Below are positions 24,507 to 32,401 of a stretch of 36,933 nucleotides of DNA, one piece after another; positions within the stretch are counted from its first letter, which is position 1; every line of letters starts with the position of its first letter. Where the stretch lies: the NCBI GenBank assembly GCA_018222915.1, contig JAAEZI010000010.1, positions 42,944-79,876 on the forward strand. Reading direction: 5' to 3'. Below the pieces are notes generated by a model, which ran no database searches, was not told where the DNA came from, and saw only the letters and a list, made by a program, of their open reading frames with translations. Both the position numbers and the translations under genes were made by a program. Origin of the DNA: Algicola sp. Its GTDB lineage: Bacteria; Bacteroidota; Bacteroidia; Flavobacteriales; Flavobacteriaceae.

Positions 24507-25340
24507 ATGAAAAATATTACCTTATGCCTACTCGTTATCTTAGGATGGAGTGCTTCAAGTTTTGCACAAGATTCTGAAAAGATAAAAGGAGACAGGAATT
24601 TGACCATCAAACAAACTTATGTTGATGAATTCAAAAAAATAATCATAGGTGAAGATTTCAAAGTAGAATTATTTTACAACAAGAAACCTTCTGTGGAAAT
24701 TGAAACTGACGACAATTTACATGAATATATCAATATTGCTGTGGTTGATGGTGTTCTCACTTTAGCATCTACTGGTGACATACGACCAAGAAAATTGGAG
24801 GTAAAAATTAATTATGGCGATATGTTCTCAGACATTGAAGTGAAGGACGATGCAGAAGTAAGGTCACTCACGTCGTTAGAATTGAATAATGCGATGTTGA
24901 AAACGAGTGGTTCATCTCGAGCCTATCTGAACATAAAAACCGATTCTTTCAATTTTGTGAGTACCGAGAAATCTAAAGTAAAACTTAATATCACCGCTAC
25001 GGATGTCGTGACCCAAATTAGTGATAATACTAAAATGGATGCCTTGATTAATGCGTCAACCGCAAAAATTGACTTGTATCAGCGCGCCAATGCCGATATT
25101 GAGGGAACCATTAATACGCTTACTTTAAGAGGTGACAACAATAGCCAGTTTAATGGTAAAAACTTTACAGCTAAAACCTGTGAGGTCATTGCAGAATTTG
25201 CAAGTGATGTGTACATTGAAGCAACAGAATCTATTTCTATAGCGGCAAGTGGTTCTAGTGAAGTTTACCTATATGGGAATCCGCAAATAACCATCACTAA
25301 ATTTACAGATACTGTTAAACTTCAAAAGAAAGAAAAATAA
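24507..25340 (+). CDS. DUF2807 (head GIN domain) secreted protein
   Basis: A 277-residue protein with a Sec signal peptide (MKNITLCLLVILGWSASSFAQ, about 1-21) and a DUF2807-like beta-helix over about 35-270. The SGS/SGA turns of the upstream paralogue are mostly replaced here (KTSGSSRAY, ASGSSEVYLYGNPQ), but the early signature VDEFKKIIIGEDFKVELFYN and the final YLYGNPQ are kept. It is transcribed from its own promoter just after the upstream operon's terminator and shares a terminator with convergent trxB. It is probably soluble in the periplasm rather than lipid-anchored. Confidence 0.85.
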   Translation: MKNITLCLLVILGWSASSFAQDSEKIKGDRNLTIKQTYVDEFKKIIIGEDFKVELFYNKKPSVEIETDDNLHEYINIAVVDGVLTLASTGDIRPRKLEVKINYGDMFSDIEVKDDAEVRSLTSLELNNAMLKTSGSSRAYLNIKTDSFNFVSTEKSKVKLNITATDVVTQISDNTKMDALINASTAKIDLYQRANADIEGTINTLTLRGDNNSQFNGKNFTAKTCEVIAEFASDVYIEATESISIAASGSSEVYLYGNPQITITKFTDTVKLQKKEK

Positions 25341-25362
25341 CGCGCCATACCTTAAAAAATTA

Positions 25363-25397
25363 AAAAGACCCGAAGCTTCATCAGTTTCGGGTCTTTT
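25363..25397 (-). terminator. Bidirectional terminator between GIN gene and trxB
   Basis: AAAAGACCCGAA (25363-25374) and TTCGGGTCTTTT (25386-25397) form a 12-bp stem with an 11-base loop. The minus-strand side runs into TTTTTAATTTTTT, the better terminator, and the plus side has four T. Confidence 0.85.
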
Positions 25398-25418
25398 CAT
25401 ATCATGAGTCTTCGTTTT

Positions 25419-26396
25419 CTAATACACAGGTGTAGAGACTTCAAAATCAGATTCTTTAGCGGCTAAATAACGTTCAGCGTCCAAAGCAGCCATACAACCC
25501 GTTCCAGCAGCCGTAACGGCTTGTCTGTAAACATGATCTGCAGCATCACCAGAAACAAACACACCTTCTACATTCGTCTTCGCGGTTCCAGGGACATTGA
25601 TAATGTAACCTGTTTCATCTAAATTCAAATAGTCTTTAAAAATATCTGTATTTGGTTTATGCCCAATCGCTACAAAGAATCCAGTTGCTGGTATTTCATG
25701 TTTTTCCTGAGTTTGATTATTGAACACGCGCACACCAGTTACGACTTGCCCATCACCCAATACTTCTTCTGTTTCGGTATTGTAAAGAATGTCGATATTC
25801 TCGGTATTCTTAACACGATTCGCCATGATTTTAGACGCTCTAAATTCATCTCTTCGCACAAGCATTGTGACTTTTTTACATAATTTGGATAGGTAATGTG
25901 CTTCTTCACAAGCACTATCTCCAGCACCTACAATAACAACCTCTTGATTTCTGTAAAAGAATCCATCGCAAACAGCGCAGGCAGAAACACCGCCTCCTAA
26001 CTTCAAATATTTTTGCTCAGAATCTAATCCCAAATATTTAGCCGAAGCACCTGTAGAAATGATCACCGTTTTACAATGTATCTCTTTGGTTTCATTCACC
26101 CATACTTTGTGAATATCTCCTGAAAAATCAACTTTGGTGACCCAGCCGTCTCTGATATCGGTACCAAATCTGGCCGCTTGCTTCTGCAATTCAATCATCA
26201 TTTCAGGACCAGTAATCCCATCAGGATAACCAGGGAAATTTTCTACATCATTGGTGGTTGTTAATTGACCTCCTGGTTGCGTTCCTTGATACAAAACCGG
26301 TTTCATATTAGCTCTAGATGCATAGATGGCTGCCGTATAACCAGCAGGACCAGAACCTATGATAAGGCATTTCACTTTTTCTATTGTTTCAGACAT
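25419..26396 (-). CDS. trxB: Thioredoxin-disulfide reductase (TrxB)
   Basis: NADPH-dependent flavoenzyme that reduces thioredoxin. The FAD-binding GSGPAGYTAA motif is near the N-terminus. The redox-active pair is CAVC within GVSACAVCDGFF, the NADPH-binding motif is GAGDSACEEA, and the late FAD motif is VEGVFVSGDAAD. The start at 26396 (MSETIEKVKCLIIG, 325 aa) is preferred because homologues begin this way. An ATG four codons earlier at 26408 (329 aa) is possible. A perfect TAnnTTTG box lies at 26421-26428. It is a single gene with its own terminator. Confidence 0.95.
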   Translation of the reverse strand: MSETIEKVKCLIIGSGPAGYTAAIYASRANMKPVLYQGTQPGGQLTTTNDVENFPGYPDGITGPEMMIELQKQAARFGTDIRDGWVTKVDFSGDIHKVWVNETKEIHCKTVIISTGASAKYLGLDSEQKYLKLGGGVSACAVCDGFFYRNQEVVIVGAGDSACEEAHYLSKLCKKVTMLVRRDEFRASKIMANRVKNTENIDILYNTETEEVLGDGQVVTGVRVFNNQTQEKHEIPATGFFVAIGHKPNTDIFKDYLNLDETGYIINVPGTAKTNVEGVFVSGDAADHVYRQAVTAAGTGCMAALDAERYLAAKESDFEVSTPVY

Positions 26397-26420
26397 ATTT
26401 ACTTTCAATTAATTCTTAAA

Positions 26421-26428
26421 CAAAAGTA
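26421..26428 (-). promoter_or_regulatory. Candidate -7 box of trxB
   Basis: The minus strand reads TACTTTTG, a perfect TAnnTTTG match, 24 bases before the preferred trxB start and 12 before the alternative. This short distance to 26408 favours the 26396 start. Confidence 0.5.
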
Positions 26429-26616
26429 GGTTTTTTGATTAAAAACTAACATCAAAGTTATTAACAGTTCTTATATAACCATTAAGCTTTTCAATAGCCA
26501 CCTATTTGGGTTTTACGTTAATCATTATCGTATTTGAGTTAACTAAACATATGCTTTGATGTTATATTAGATTGACTAAACATATCGAAATGTCCACTAT
26601 CAAAACACATAAAAAC

Positions 26617-27000
26617 ATGATTAAAATATATTACAGTTCAGAGTCATCTATTGGAAAGCAAACCTATGGCTACGTGAATGCATCGTTTAAGGATTTATTG
26701 GCCATTGATGTCTTGAAATCAAATGTTACTGGGACACAATGGAAAGATTTAGCAGAAGCCTTAGATTGTTCTATTGGTGACTTAATCGATAAAGATCATC
26801 CTGAGTTTACAGCACATTATGATAAGACTACAAATTTGGATGAAAACGGTTGGATTGATGTTTTGGACAAAACACCTGAAGTATTTAATTTTCCGATTGT
26901 GATAGTTGGTGAAGACTTTTACCAAATTAAGAACCCATCTGATATCGAAAAGTATTTAGATCCTAATAGTCAAGGTATTGATGAAAAAAAATATATTTAA
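26617..27000 (+). CDS. ArsC/Spx-fold protein lacking the catalytic cysteine
   Basis: A 127-residue protein resembling the arsenate reductase (ArsC)/Spx thioredoxin fold: a first strand IKIYYSS, a helical insert (TQWKDLAEALDCSIGDLIDK) and a strand-turn with cis-proline NFPIVIVGEDFYQIKNP, then a C-terminal helix. The first-strand loop is SESSIGKQ where ArsC has CxxS/CxxC, so the nucleophilic cysteine is missing and reductase activity is unlikely. The frame is open back to a TTG at 26572, but ATG at 26617 starts directly at the first strand and is preferred; ATG at 26590 is another option. It precedes the first AraC-type gene by 74 bases, so co-transcription is possible. Confidence 0.7.
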   Translation: MIKIYYSSESSIGKQTYGYVNASFKDLLAIDVLKSNVTGTQWKDLAEALDCSIGDLIDKDHPEFTAHYDKTTNLDENGWIDVLDKTPEVFNFPIVIVGEDFYQIKNPSDIEKYLDPNSQGIDEKKYI

Positions 27001-27074
27001 TTAGCCTTTATATACTTTTATGAAGTAAATTTATAAGCTCATAATGCCTGCATTCTTTTAAATACATAAGTTTT

Positions 27075-28109
27075 ATGCCTAAAACGCTCAGAATAGGTCA
27101 ACCGGACATCGTACAAATTATGGACTCTTTGTCTGAACAGCTTGGCATTGCCATGACGAATAGCAATGACGATTATTGTCTTGACGTTTCTGATAAGTTG
27201 GGACGTGGATATATAAGAGGCATTCAATTTTCACATGGTTTAGGTGTTATAGAATCGCATTTAACCGTTAATAGCAAACTGCATTTTTTATTCGAAAAAC
27301 TCGATGTCAATTATCTACAGCTGCTATTTAATCTGGACGCAAAAGTTGTTCATAAATCGTCTGATTCCAAAGAAAAAACGACGATAAACAAGCTTCAGTA
27401 TTGCATGTTTGCTAACGATACAACCACCACACACCAAATTTCGATATCCAAAGAAAAATCGTCTAATTTCTTTATGCTATTAATAAATCGAAAAGTATTT
27501 GAAGAAAAGTTGATGAGCTTGACAGATGAATTTTCCAACGAATTAGAACTCATATTCAAAGATGTTAATGGTGTGAATCATATTTTTGAATCCAACTATT
27601 TTTCCTTGGAAATCTCACAATATATTGAAGAATTTAGGCGATGTGAGCATGAAGAATTTATGAAGCCAATGTTCTTGGAAGGTAAAGCCTATGAGATTCT
27701 GACCAGTCAACTCCATAATTACAATAATGGTGGTGACGACTCCAAAAAAACATTATTAAGGAAATCCACGATCGACAAGATTGAAAAAGCTGTCGATATT
27801 ATTAAAGAGGAATTGGATGTTAGAATCAATGTCTATAGTCTTGCCAAACGTGTTGGGTTGAATCAAAACACCTTGCAAAATGGCTTTAAAAAGCTTTTCA
27901 GAACATCCGTGAACGAATATATTAAGAATTACCGCATTGAAAGGGCAAAAACGCTTATGGAAAACTCTGATCTTAATATTTCTGAAATCACTTATAAAAT
28001 TGGCATAAATAGCCGAAGTTACTTTTCAAAATTATTTAAGGAGCGATATGGCATATCTCCAAGCAAATATATGGCACATCTCCAAGAGAGCAATACAAAG
28101 TCAGCTTAA
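27075..28109 (+). CDS. AraC family regulator, PchR-like (paralogue 1)
   Basis: A 344-residue regulator. The N-terminal ligand/dimerisation part begins with a helix (about 8-25) and the shared signature GRGYIRGIQFSHGLGV (about 43-58). The C-terminal AraC DNA-binding domain (about 240-338) has two helix-turn-helices: LAKRVGLNQNTLQNGFKKLF and SEITYKIGINSRSYFSKLFKERYGISP. The LQxGFK form instead of LxRxFK is typical of PchR-type regulators, known for siderophore responses. It is one of four paralogues in this window and the most divergent in its N-terminal half. Ligand and targets are unknown. Confidence 0.9.
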   Translation: MPKTLRIGQPDIVQIMDSLSEQLGIAMTNSNDDYCLDVSDKLGRGYIRGIQFSHGLGVIESHLTVNSKLHFLFEKLDVNYLQLLFNLDAKVVHKSSDSKEKTTINKLQYCMFANDTTTTHQISISKEKSSNFFMLLINRKVFEEKLMSLTDEFSNELELIFKDVNGVNHIFESNYFSLEISQYIEEFRRCEHEEFMKPMFLEGKAYEILTSQLHNYNNGGDDSKKTLLRKSTIDKIEKAVDIIKEELDVRINVYSLAKRVGLNQNTLQNGFKKLFRTSVNEYIKNYRIERAKTLMENSDLNISEITYKIGINSRSYFSKLFKERYGISPSKYMAHLQESNTKSA

Positions 28110-28203
28110 ACAACTTAATTACAGATATATAGAAAAATTAATTATCAAAATTGATAGGGTTTTAAGCCTATTAACAACCCAATTGTGTTAAAGTTAATTT
28201 CAA

Positions 28204-28225
28204 TTTTGTCAAGGCGTTTTGTCAA
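28204..28225 (+). repeat. Direct repeat TTTTGTCAA before paralogue 2
   Basis: TTTTGTCAA occurs at 28204-28212 and 28217-28225, a 13-base period, 80-100 bases upstream of the ATG at 28306. It could be a regulatory site; the spacing is not the 21 bases common for AraC-type half-sites. Confidence 0.3.
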
Positions 28226-28305
28226 TATTCTCTTTTTTTGCACCACCAACCTCACCTAACACAACTATTATATTCTAATAAAAAAACACTAAGAAGTTAC
28301 TTAGC

Positions 28306-29343
28306 ATGAGGAGTATTGAAATAACTGATGTAGAAAAGAAGTCCATAATTGAGCAGCTCAATGTTTATATTAAAGGAGACATCAAAAAAGATGATGGCGA
28401 AGAGACGCTGGTTTTTAATAATGATATTGGTATAGGCTCCATACGAAATCGAAAATTTGACTGGGGAATAGCACTCTTAGATTACGATGTTAATTTTAAA
28501 GAGGATGTCAAAATTATTTTTAACATGACTAAAGATAAAGGACCTATTGAGTTCTTATTTATCTCGAAAGGCAACTTAACTTATAATAATCAAGACAATA
28601 GTAACTATATACGTTTAGAGCGATTTCAAAATATCATTCTCTCCAATGATGTGCAATCAAAAAGCATCTATGTATTTCCCAATAGAATACAAGTCAAACT
28701 AAATATCATTCATGTTTTTTCAAAGAAATTCATGAAGAAAAAAAATCATCAAGTCGATACTATTGAAGATTCATTGCTATCCGTTTTTCAAGGGAAAACA
28801 GAAAATTTACCGTATAAGCATATTGGTAATTACAATCTCACTATAGCTGATAAAATTAAGACATTGAACGAATTTCACGGTTCAGGCATTATACGATCCC
28901 TGACGATTGAAGGTCAGCTAAATCTTATTTTAGCGTTACAAATGCTGGAGCACAAACGGTATGTAAATGATATCCATCTTACAGATAGTCTCTCCATAGA
29001 GGATATTAAGAAAATTCATAATTTGGTTGAATACATCTATGACAATGTATCTCAATCACTTACCATTAAATCACTTTCGAAAGAATGCGGACTTGGTCCG
29101 AAAAAACTTCAGTTAGGATTTCAGCTGTTGTTTTCAAAATCTATTAATGAGTATATGCGAAACGTGAAGTTGGAAATAGCTCGTGATATGATTCGAAACA
29201 CTGATAAATCGATTTCTGAAATCGTTTATGAAATAGGATATAAAAGTAGAAGTTACTTTTCAAAAATCTTTTACGAACAATATAAGATTCTCCCTATAGA
29301 TTATAAAGAAAGCCTAAAATCTGCTAAGGTTAAGAACGAATAG
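28306..29343 (+). CDS. AraC family regulator, PchR-like (paralogue 2)
   Basis: A 345-residue paralogue of the regulator encoded just upstream. It has the N-terminal signature GIGSIRNRKFDWGIALLDYDVNFKED (about 45-70) and a PIEFLFISKGNLTYN segment. The C-terminal AraC domain (about 243-340) contains LSKECGLGPKKLQLGFQLLFSKS and SEIVYEIGYKSRSYFSKIFYEQY. Its N-terminal half is closest to paralogue 4 at 35793 (both have FDWG). A 196-base gap separates it from paralogue 1. The 3' end overlaps the end of the convergent SRAP-like gene by 14 bases. Confidence 0.9.
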   Translation: MRSIEITDVEKKSIIEQLNVYIKGDIKKDDGEETLVFNNDIGIGSIRNRKFDWGIALLDYDVNFKEDVKIIFNMTKDKGPIEFLFISKGNLTYNNQDNSNYIRLERFQNIILSNDVQSKSIYVFPNRIQVKLNIIHVFSKKFMKKKNHQVDTIEDSLLSVFQGKTENLPYKHIGNYNLTIADKIKTLNEFHGSGIIRSLTIEGQLNLILALQMLEHKRYVNDIHLTDSLSIEDIKKIHNLVEYIYDNVSQSLTIKSLSKECGLGPKKLQLGFQLLFSKSINEYMRNVKLEIARDMIRNTDKSISEIVYEIGYKSRSYFSKIFYEQYKILPIDYKESLKSAKVKNE

Positions 29344-30031
29344 TTAGGTCTTTATAAATGGCTGGTTCAAGAATACCATCATAAAGAATATTATTTTTAT
29401 AAAATTCTTTGGCAATTGTGTGAGATGTAAAACAGAGGTCCTCAAAACTGGTATTACATCCAGATAATATGTCTGTATAGTGTTCGCCCAGCCATATCTT
29501 TTTATGTTGGTCATTTAACACTATAGGCATGGAATCACTCACATTGTGTAGCTTGGACATTTGAAAATTATGCTTTTCAAGAAGTATAGAAAACGTTATA
29601 AACCCGTCATGTGTTCGGTTATAAATACCAGCTAAGTAAAAAGGCACGCTCTGTTTAGGGTAGACATAAACAGGGTATACTTGTCCTTGATAATTGAATG
29701 AGGCGAAAAATCCTGAGACAATGACAACACATCGCCTATGCATTAAGGCATTTTCGTGCTCTTCATCCTGATAAATCGATCTGATATCAAGATTAAGCGT
29801 GTTTCTCACTTGTTGAAAAACATGCCAATCTTCTCTATAATTTTGTGGTAAAATACCCCAAATAGCAAGATTAATTTCATTAGGACGATCTCTCGTAATT
29901 ACCGGTAAGGACTCCTCATATAATCCATCAATAATCTCTGAAGAATTGTATAAGTTAGGAAACCGGAATGGCAGTCCTGTTTTCGATTCGATAGTGTTAA
30001 GGTCAATATGATTTGAAAGCTTGTAATACAC
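29330..30031 (-). CDS. SRAP (YedK/HMCES)-like protein without catalytic Cys2 (copy 1), GTG start
   Basis: A 233-residue protein with the SRAP fold pattern: FPNLY (24-28), AIWGILP (56-62), RRCVVIVSGFF (99-109), PFYLAGIYN (130-138), and LHNVSDSMPIVL (161-172). True SRAP proteins form a thiazolidine between Cys2 and abasic DNA. Here residue 2 is Tyr. The position of the active glutamate (GFYEW in YedK) reads GFFAS, and the NxR motif reads NLD. Only the late histidine (H162) may survive. The start is GTG at 30031; no in-frame ATG lies between it and an upstream stop, and copy 2 begins the same way. It is divergent from AraC paralogue 3 and overlaps paralogue 2 tail to tail. Confidence 0.75.
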   Translation of the reverse strand: MYYKLSNHIDLNTIESKTGLPFRFPNLYNSSEIIDGLYEESLPVITRDRPNEINLAIWGILPQNYREDWHVFQQVRNTLNLDIRSIYQDEEHENALMHRRCVVIVSGFFASFNYQGQVYPVYVYPKQSVPFYLAGIYNRTHDGFITFSILLEKHNFQMSKLHNVSDSMPIVLNDQHKKIWLGEHYTDILSGCNTSFEDLCFTSHTIAKEFYKNNILYDGILEPAIYKDLTIRS

Positions 30032-30169
30032 AATTTTAATTTGATTGCAAGTTGATGAAATAATTATTAATTGATTGTCTTTAAATCTTTTAATTATAAC
30101 TCAAAAAACAATTTTAGTGTTAAAAATTAGTAATACAGCATATTCGTAAAAACCTGTGCCTCAAGCGGA

Positions 30170-30199
30170 ATACTGTTACACAAATATGTCATACTGTTA
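30170..30199. promoter_or_regulatory. ATACTGTTA direct repeat with 21-bp period (candidate AraC-type operator)
   Basis: ATACTGTTA occurs at 30170-30178 and 30191-30199, start to start 21 bases, i.e. two helical turns, the spacing of half-sites bound by AraC-family monomers. It lies about 75-105 bases before AraC paralogue 3 and 140-170 bases before the divergent SRAP-like copy 1. Confidence 0.45.
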
Positions 30200-30216
30200 A
30201 TTAACCCTTCAAAATA

Positions 30217-30235
30217 TACCTACCTTGAATAGGTA
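30217..30235. promoter_or_regulatory. TACCTA/TAGGTA inverted repeat
   Basis: TACCTA (30217-30222) and TAGGTA (30230-30235) form a 6-bp dyad with a 7-base centre, 38 bases before the ATG of AraC paralogue 3 and just downstream of the 21-bp direct repeat. It could be a second operator or part of the promoter. Confidence 0.3.
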
Positions 30236-30273
30236 CATTCAGGTGTACAATTTTATCAAAAAATTATGTTGTC

Positions 30274-31317
30274 ATGAAACCAGAAAATAAACAAACTAGC
30301 GAATCCAGCATCTTGCTTCACGCGCTGAGAGATGGCCTTAATTGCCATGAACATGTGAGCAACGACGGGATAACCGAGCTACAGCTCAAAAACGATTCTG
30401 GACAAGGATCTATAGATCAAATCACCTTTGACAATGGCTTAACTGCCGTTAATATTGACGTGAACCTCAAAGAGGATCTCGTAATGAACATTCCCACGAA
30501 CAAGAATAATATTCTCTACTTTTTCTACAATTTAGAGGGTATTTGCTACCATAGTTTTGACAATTCTGAAAAATATTCCAAAATAGATGAACTCAAAACA
30601 GTTGTTGTAGCTACAAGCAGATACAAGCATAACATCTTAGTTATTAAGAAACATATTCCTTTTAAATGTAATATCATCACCATTAATAAAGACACTTACA
30701 TGAAGAATTTCGAGTGTCCTTATAAGCCTAAAAGAGAAAAACTCTCCAAATTGACCAAAATATTTGATATGCTCAGGGATTATTTATTTGAGTGTTCTCA
30801 TAATCTAAATATTACGGAACAACTGAGATCGATAAGAAATATATCGATGTCTGAGTGTGTCTCATCAGTTTTGCAATTACAAAGTAGATATCAATTGATT
30901 TTATCTCAACATATAGAGCAGATGTATCACGAAACTTATACGAATCGTGAGAGTTATGATATTTCGCGTCATGAGATTCAAAAAATAAGGGCCATCACCG
31001 AGCACATTATTGATAATCCTGGTCTTAATCACTCGCAAGACAATATCTGTTCACAGTTTTTCATCTCTCAATCAAAGTTACAAAGCGGTTTTAAGGCTGT
31101 ACATAATCATACGGTCTCAAATTTCACTAGAAAGGTGCGTTTAGATAAAGCGCAAGAATTGCTGATAAATTCAGATTTAAATGTCTCAGAAATTGTTTAT
31201 ACGATAGGATTCACGAGTCGCAGTTACTTTAGTAAAATATTTAAACAACATTTTGGTTGTAACCCAACAGCTTATAAGCATCGGTATAAATCAAGCATGT
31301 CAATGATTAGCATCTAA
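30274..31317 (+). CDS. AraC family regulator, PchR-like (paralogue 3)
   Basis: A 347-residue member of the same family. The N-terminal signature is GQGSIDQITFDNGLTAVNIDVNLKEDL (about 46-72), with a following NNILYFFYNLEGICYHSFD segment as in paralogue 4. The C-terminal AraC domain (about 245-340) contains QFFISQSKLQSGFKAVHNH and SEIVYTIGFTSRSYFSKIFKQHFG. It shares a 242-base divergent intergenic region with SRAP-like copy 1, which holds a 21-bp direct repeat, so it may control itself and that gene. The signal it senses is unknown. Confidence 0.9.
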   Translation: MKPENKQTSESSILLHALRDGLNCHEHVSNDGITELQLKNDSGQGSIDQITFDNGLTAVNIDVNLKEDLVMNIPTNKNNILYFFYNLEGICYHSFDNSEKYSKIDELKTVVVATSRYKHNILVIKKHIPFKCNIITINKDTYMKNFECPYKPKREKLSKLTKIFDMLRDYLFECSHNLNITEQLRSIRNISMSECVSSVLQLQSRYQLILSQHIEQMYHETYTNRESYDISRHEIQKIRAITEHIIDNPGLNHSQDNICSQFFISQSKLQSGFKAVHNHTVSNFTRKVRLDKAQELLINSDLNVSEIVYTIGFTSRSYFSKIFKQHFGCNPTAYKHRYKSSMSMISI

Positions 31318-31332
31318 TCACAGCCCTTCTTC

Positions 31333-31893
31333 CTAGTCTTTGGCTGATTCTTTCGTCTTCTCTTCCTGTACATCTTCTTCTTTATAAATCAGTTCATGAT
31401 CTTGTTTAAGACCAACAATCATGATGATATTTGTAACTGTGTTATAAAGCATAAGAATGACCACGACCATAGCACCACTTAACATAGAAGACACTAATAA
31501 CGTACTCCAGTAAATAATTCTAAACCAATTTGTTGGCACTTCATTCGATTCCGTAATCGGAATATTGAATAACTGAAACATGACTAGCGTTACGATAAAG
31601 AGAATGGTATCTATTTTTGCAATGTTAAGTACTTCAATATAATGACCATCTTTTAGTTGAGATTCGGTACCCGAACTAATTCCCAAAAGTGTTAATAATA
31701 ATGCTAATATCGTAGCTGAAGCCAATACGATAGTATTGCAAAGCATATTAATTCCCGAAAGGGAGGCATTCAACAGATTCTTCGCCTCATACCCAGAGAT
31801 GTTCCCTAAAAGAAACACGCCCACAACAATAATCATGAACGTTATTAAACCGCCATAAATAGCTCTTCTATTATTGAGTAGAAATTTTTTCAT
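31333..31893 (-). CDS. Four-helix membrane protein of unknown function
   Basis: A 186-residue protein with hydrophobic segments at about 11-32, 46-71, 90-111 and 125-160, and a charged C-terminal tail (YKEEDVQEEKTKESAKD). It is not a family I recognise. The loop sequences contain no clear metal or catalytic motif. It ends 15 bases from the end of the convergent AraC paralogue 3 and lies downstream of a terminator (31904-31931) that follows the small lipoprotein gene, so it is probably expressed separately or by readthrough. The membrane location and stress-gene neighbours are the only clues. Confidence 0.75.
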   Translation of the reverse strand: MKKFLLNNRRAIYGGLITFMIIVVGVFLLGNISGYEAKNLLNASLSGINMLCNTIVLASATILALLLTLLGISSGTESQLKDGHYIEVLNIAKIDTILFIVTLVMFQLFNIPITESNEVPTNWFRIIYWSTLLVSSMLSGAMVVVILMLYNTVTNIIMIVGLKQDHELIYKEEDVQEEKTKESAKD

Positions 31894-31903
31894 TGATTTT
31901 GAT

Positions 31904-31931
31904 ATAAAAAAAGGCCTCTGTTTGAGGCCTT
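31904..31931 (-). terminator. Intrinsic terminator of the small lipoprotein/DUF1328 transcript
   Basis: AAGGCCTC (31911-31918) pairs with GAGGCCTT (31924-31931) around a 5-base loop. On the minus strand it is followed by a T run (31904-31912). It lies 22 bases after the lipoprotein stop. Confidence 0.85.
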
Positions 31932-31953
31932 AAAATTGGTTATTTTGAAATTC

Positions 31954-32091
31954 TTAATCTACTGCATCTTCTACATCATCAGCAACATCCTCAACAGCGT
32001 CTTCGACTTTGTCTTCGTTTGTTTCTCTACAACTAGTAAATACCGTCGATACTGTAAATAGTATCAAAAATAATTTTGATAATTTTCTCAT
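31954..32091 (-). CDS. Small acidic lipoprotein (45 aa)
   Basis: A 45-residue protein that begins MRKLSKLFLILFTVSTVFTSC: a basic start, a hydrophobic core and a lipobox ending at Cys21. The mature part is only 24 residues and nearly all acidic, with a VEDAVEDV/ADDVEDAVD repeat of about 7 residues, probably a short amphipathic helix. Such entericidin-like mini-lipoproteins are often stress-induced. It is encoded 33 bases after the DUF1328 gene on the same strand and followed by a terminator, so the two likely share one mRNA. The function is unknown. Confidence 0.75.
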   Translation of the reverse strand: MRKLSKLFLILFTVSTVFTSCRETNEDKVEDAVEDVADDVEDAVD

Positions 32092-32124
32092 AATTGATTG
32101 TTTAAAGGTTAATTGTTGATTAAT

Positions 32125-32286
32125 TTATTTTTTGAGAGCACCTCTCAGAAGAGAAAGTACGAATAATACAATGAATATAAAAAATAATATTTTCGCTATT
32201 CCAGAAGCAGCTCCTGCAATGCCACCAAATCCTAATATGGCAGCGATAATAGCAATAATTACAAATGTGATTGTCCAACGTAACAT
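32125..32286 (-). CDS. DUF1328 small membrane protein (YtjA family)
   Basis: A 53-residue membrane protein. It starts [20 protein letters not shown] and continues [18 protein letters not shown], the unmistakable DUF1328 (YtjA) pattern of two hydrophobic helices joined by a small-residue GGIAGAAxGIA segment. It ends in a basic tail (LLRGALKK). Members are commonly induced by osmotic or general stress, but the molecular role is unknown. It forms a two-gene unit with the small lipoprotein. The upstream minus strand has CATATTTG, one mismatch from a TAnnTTTG box. Confidence 0.9.
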   Translation of the reverse strand: MLRWTITFVIIAIIAAILGFGGIAGAASGIAKILFFIFIVLFVLSLLRGALKK

Positions 32287-32401
32287 AATATAAACTTTAA
32301 AAGTTAATGAGACTGATTTTCAATCCCTTACCTTACAAATATGAGGCTTTTTATTTGACTGACTTAACTCATATGGCTAGATAATTAACACTAATACCAT
32401 A

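Noticed and set aside
26572-26616. TTG start giving the ArsC-like protein 15 extra residues
   Set aside because: The extra residues are polar and outside the fold, whereas ATG at 26617 begins at the first beta strand.
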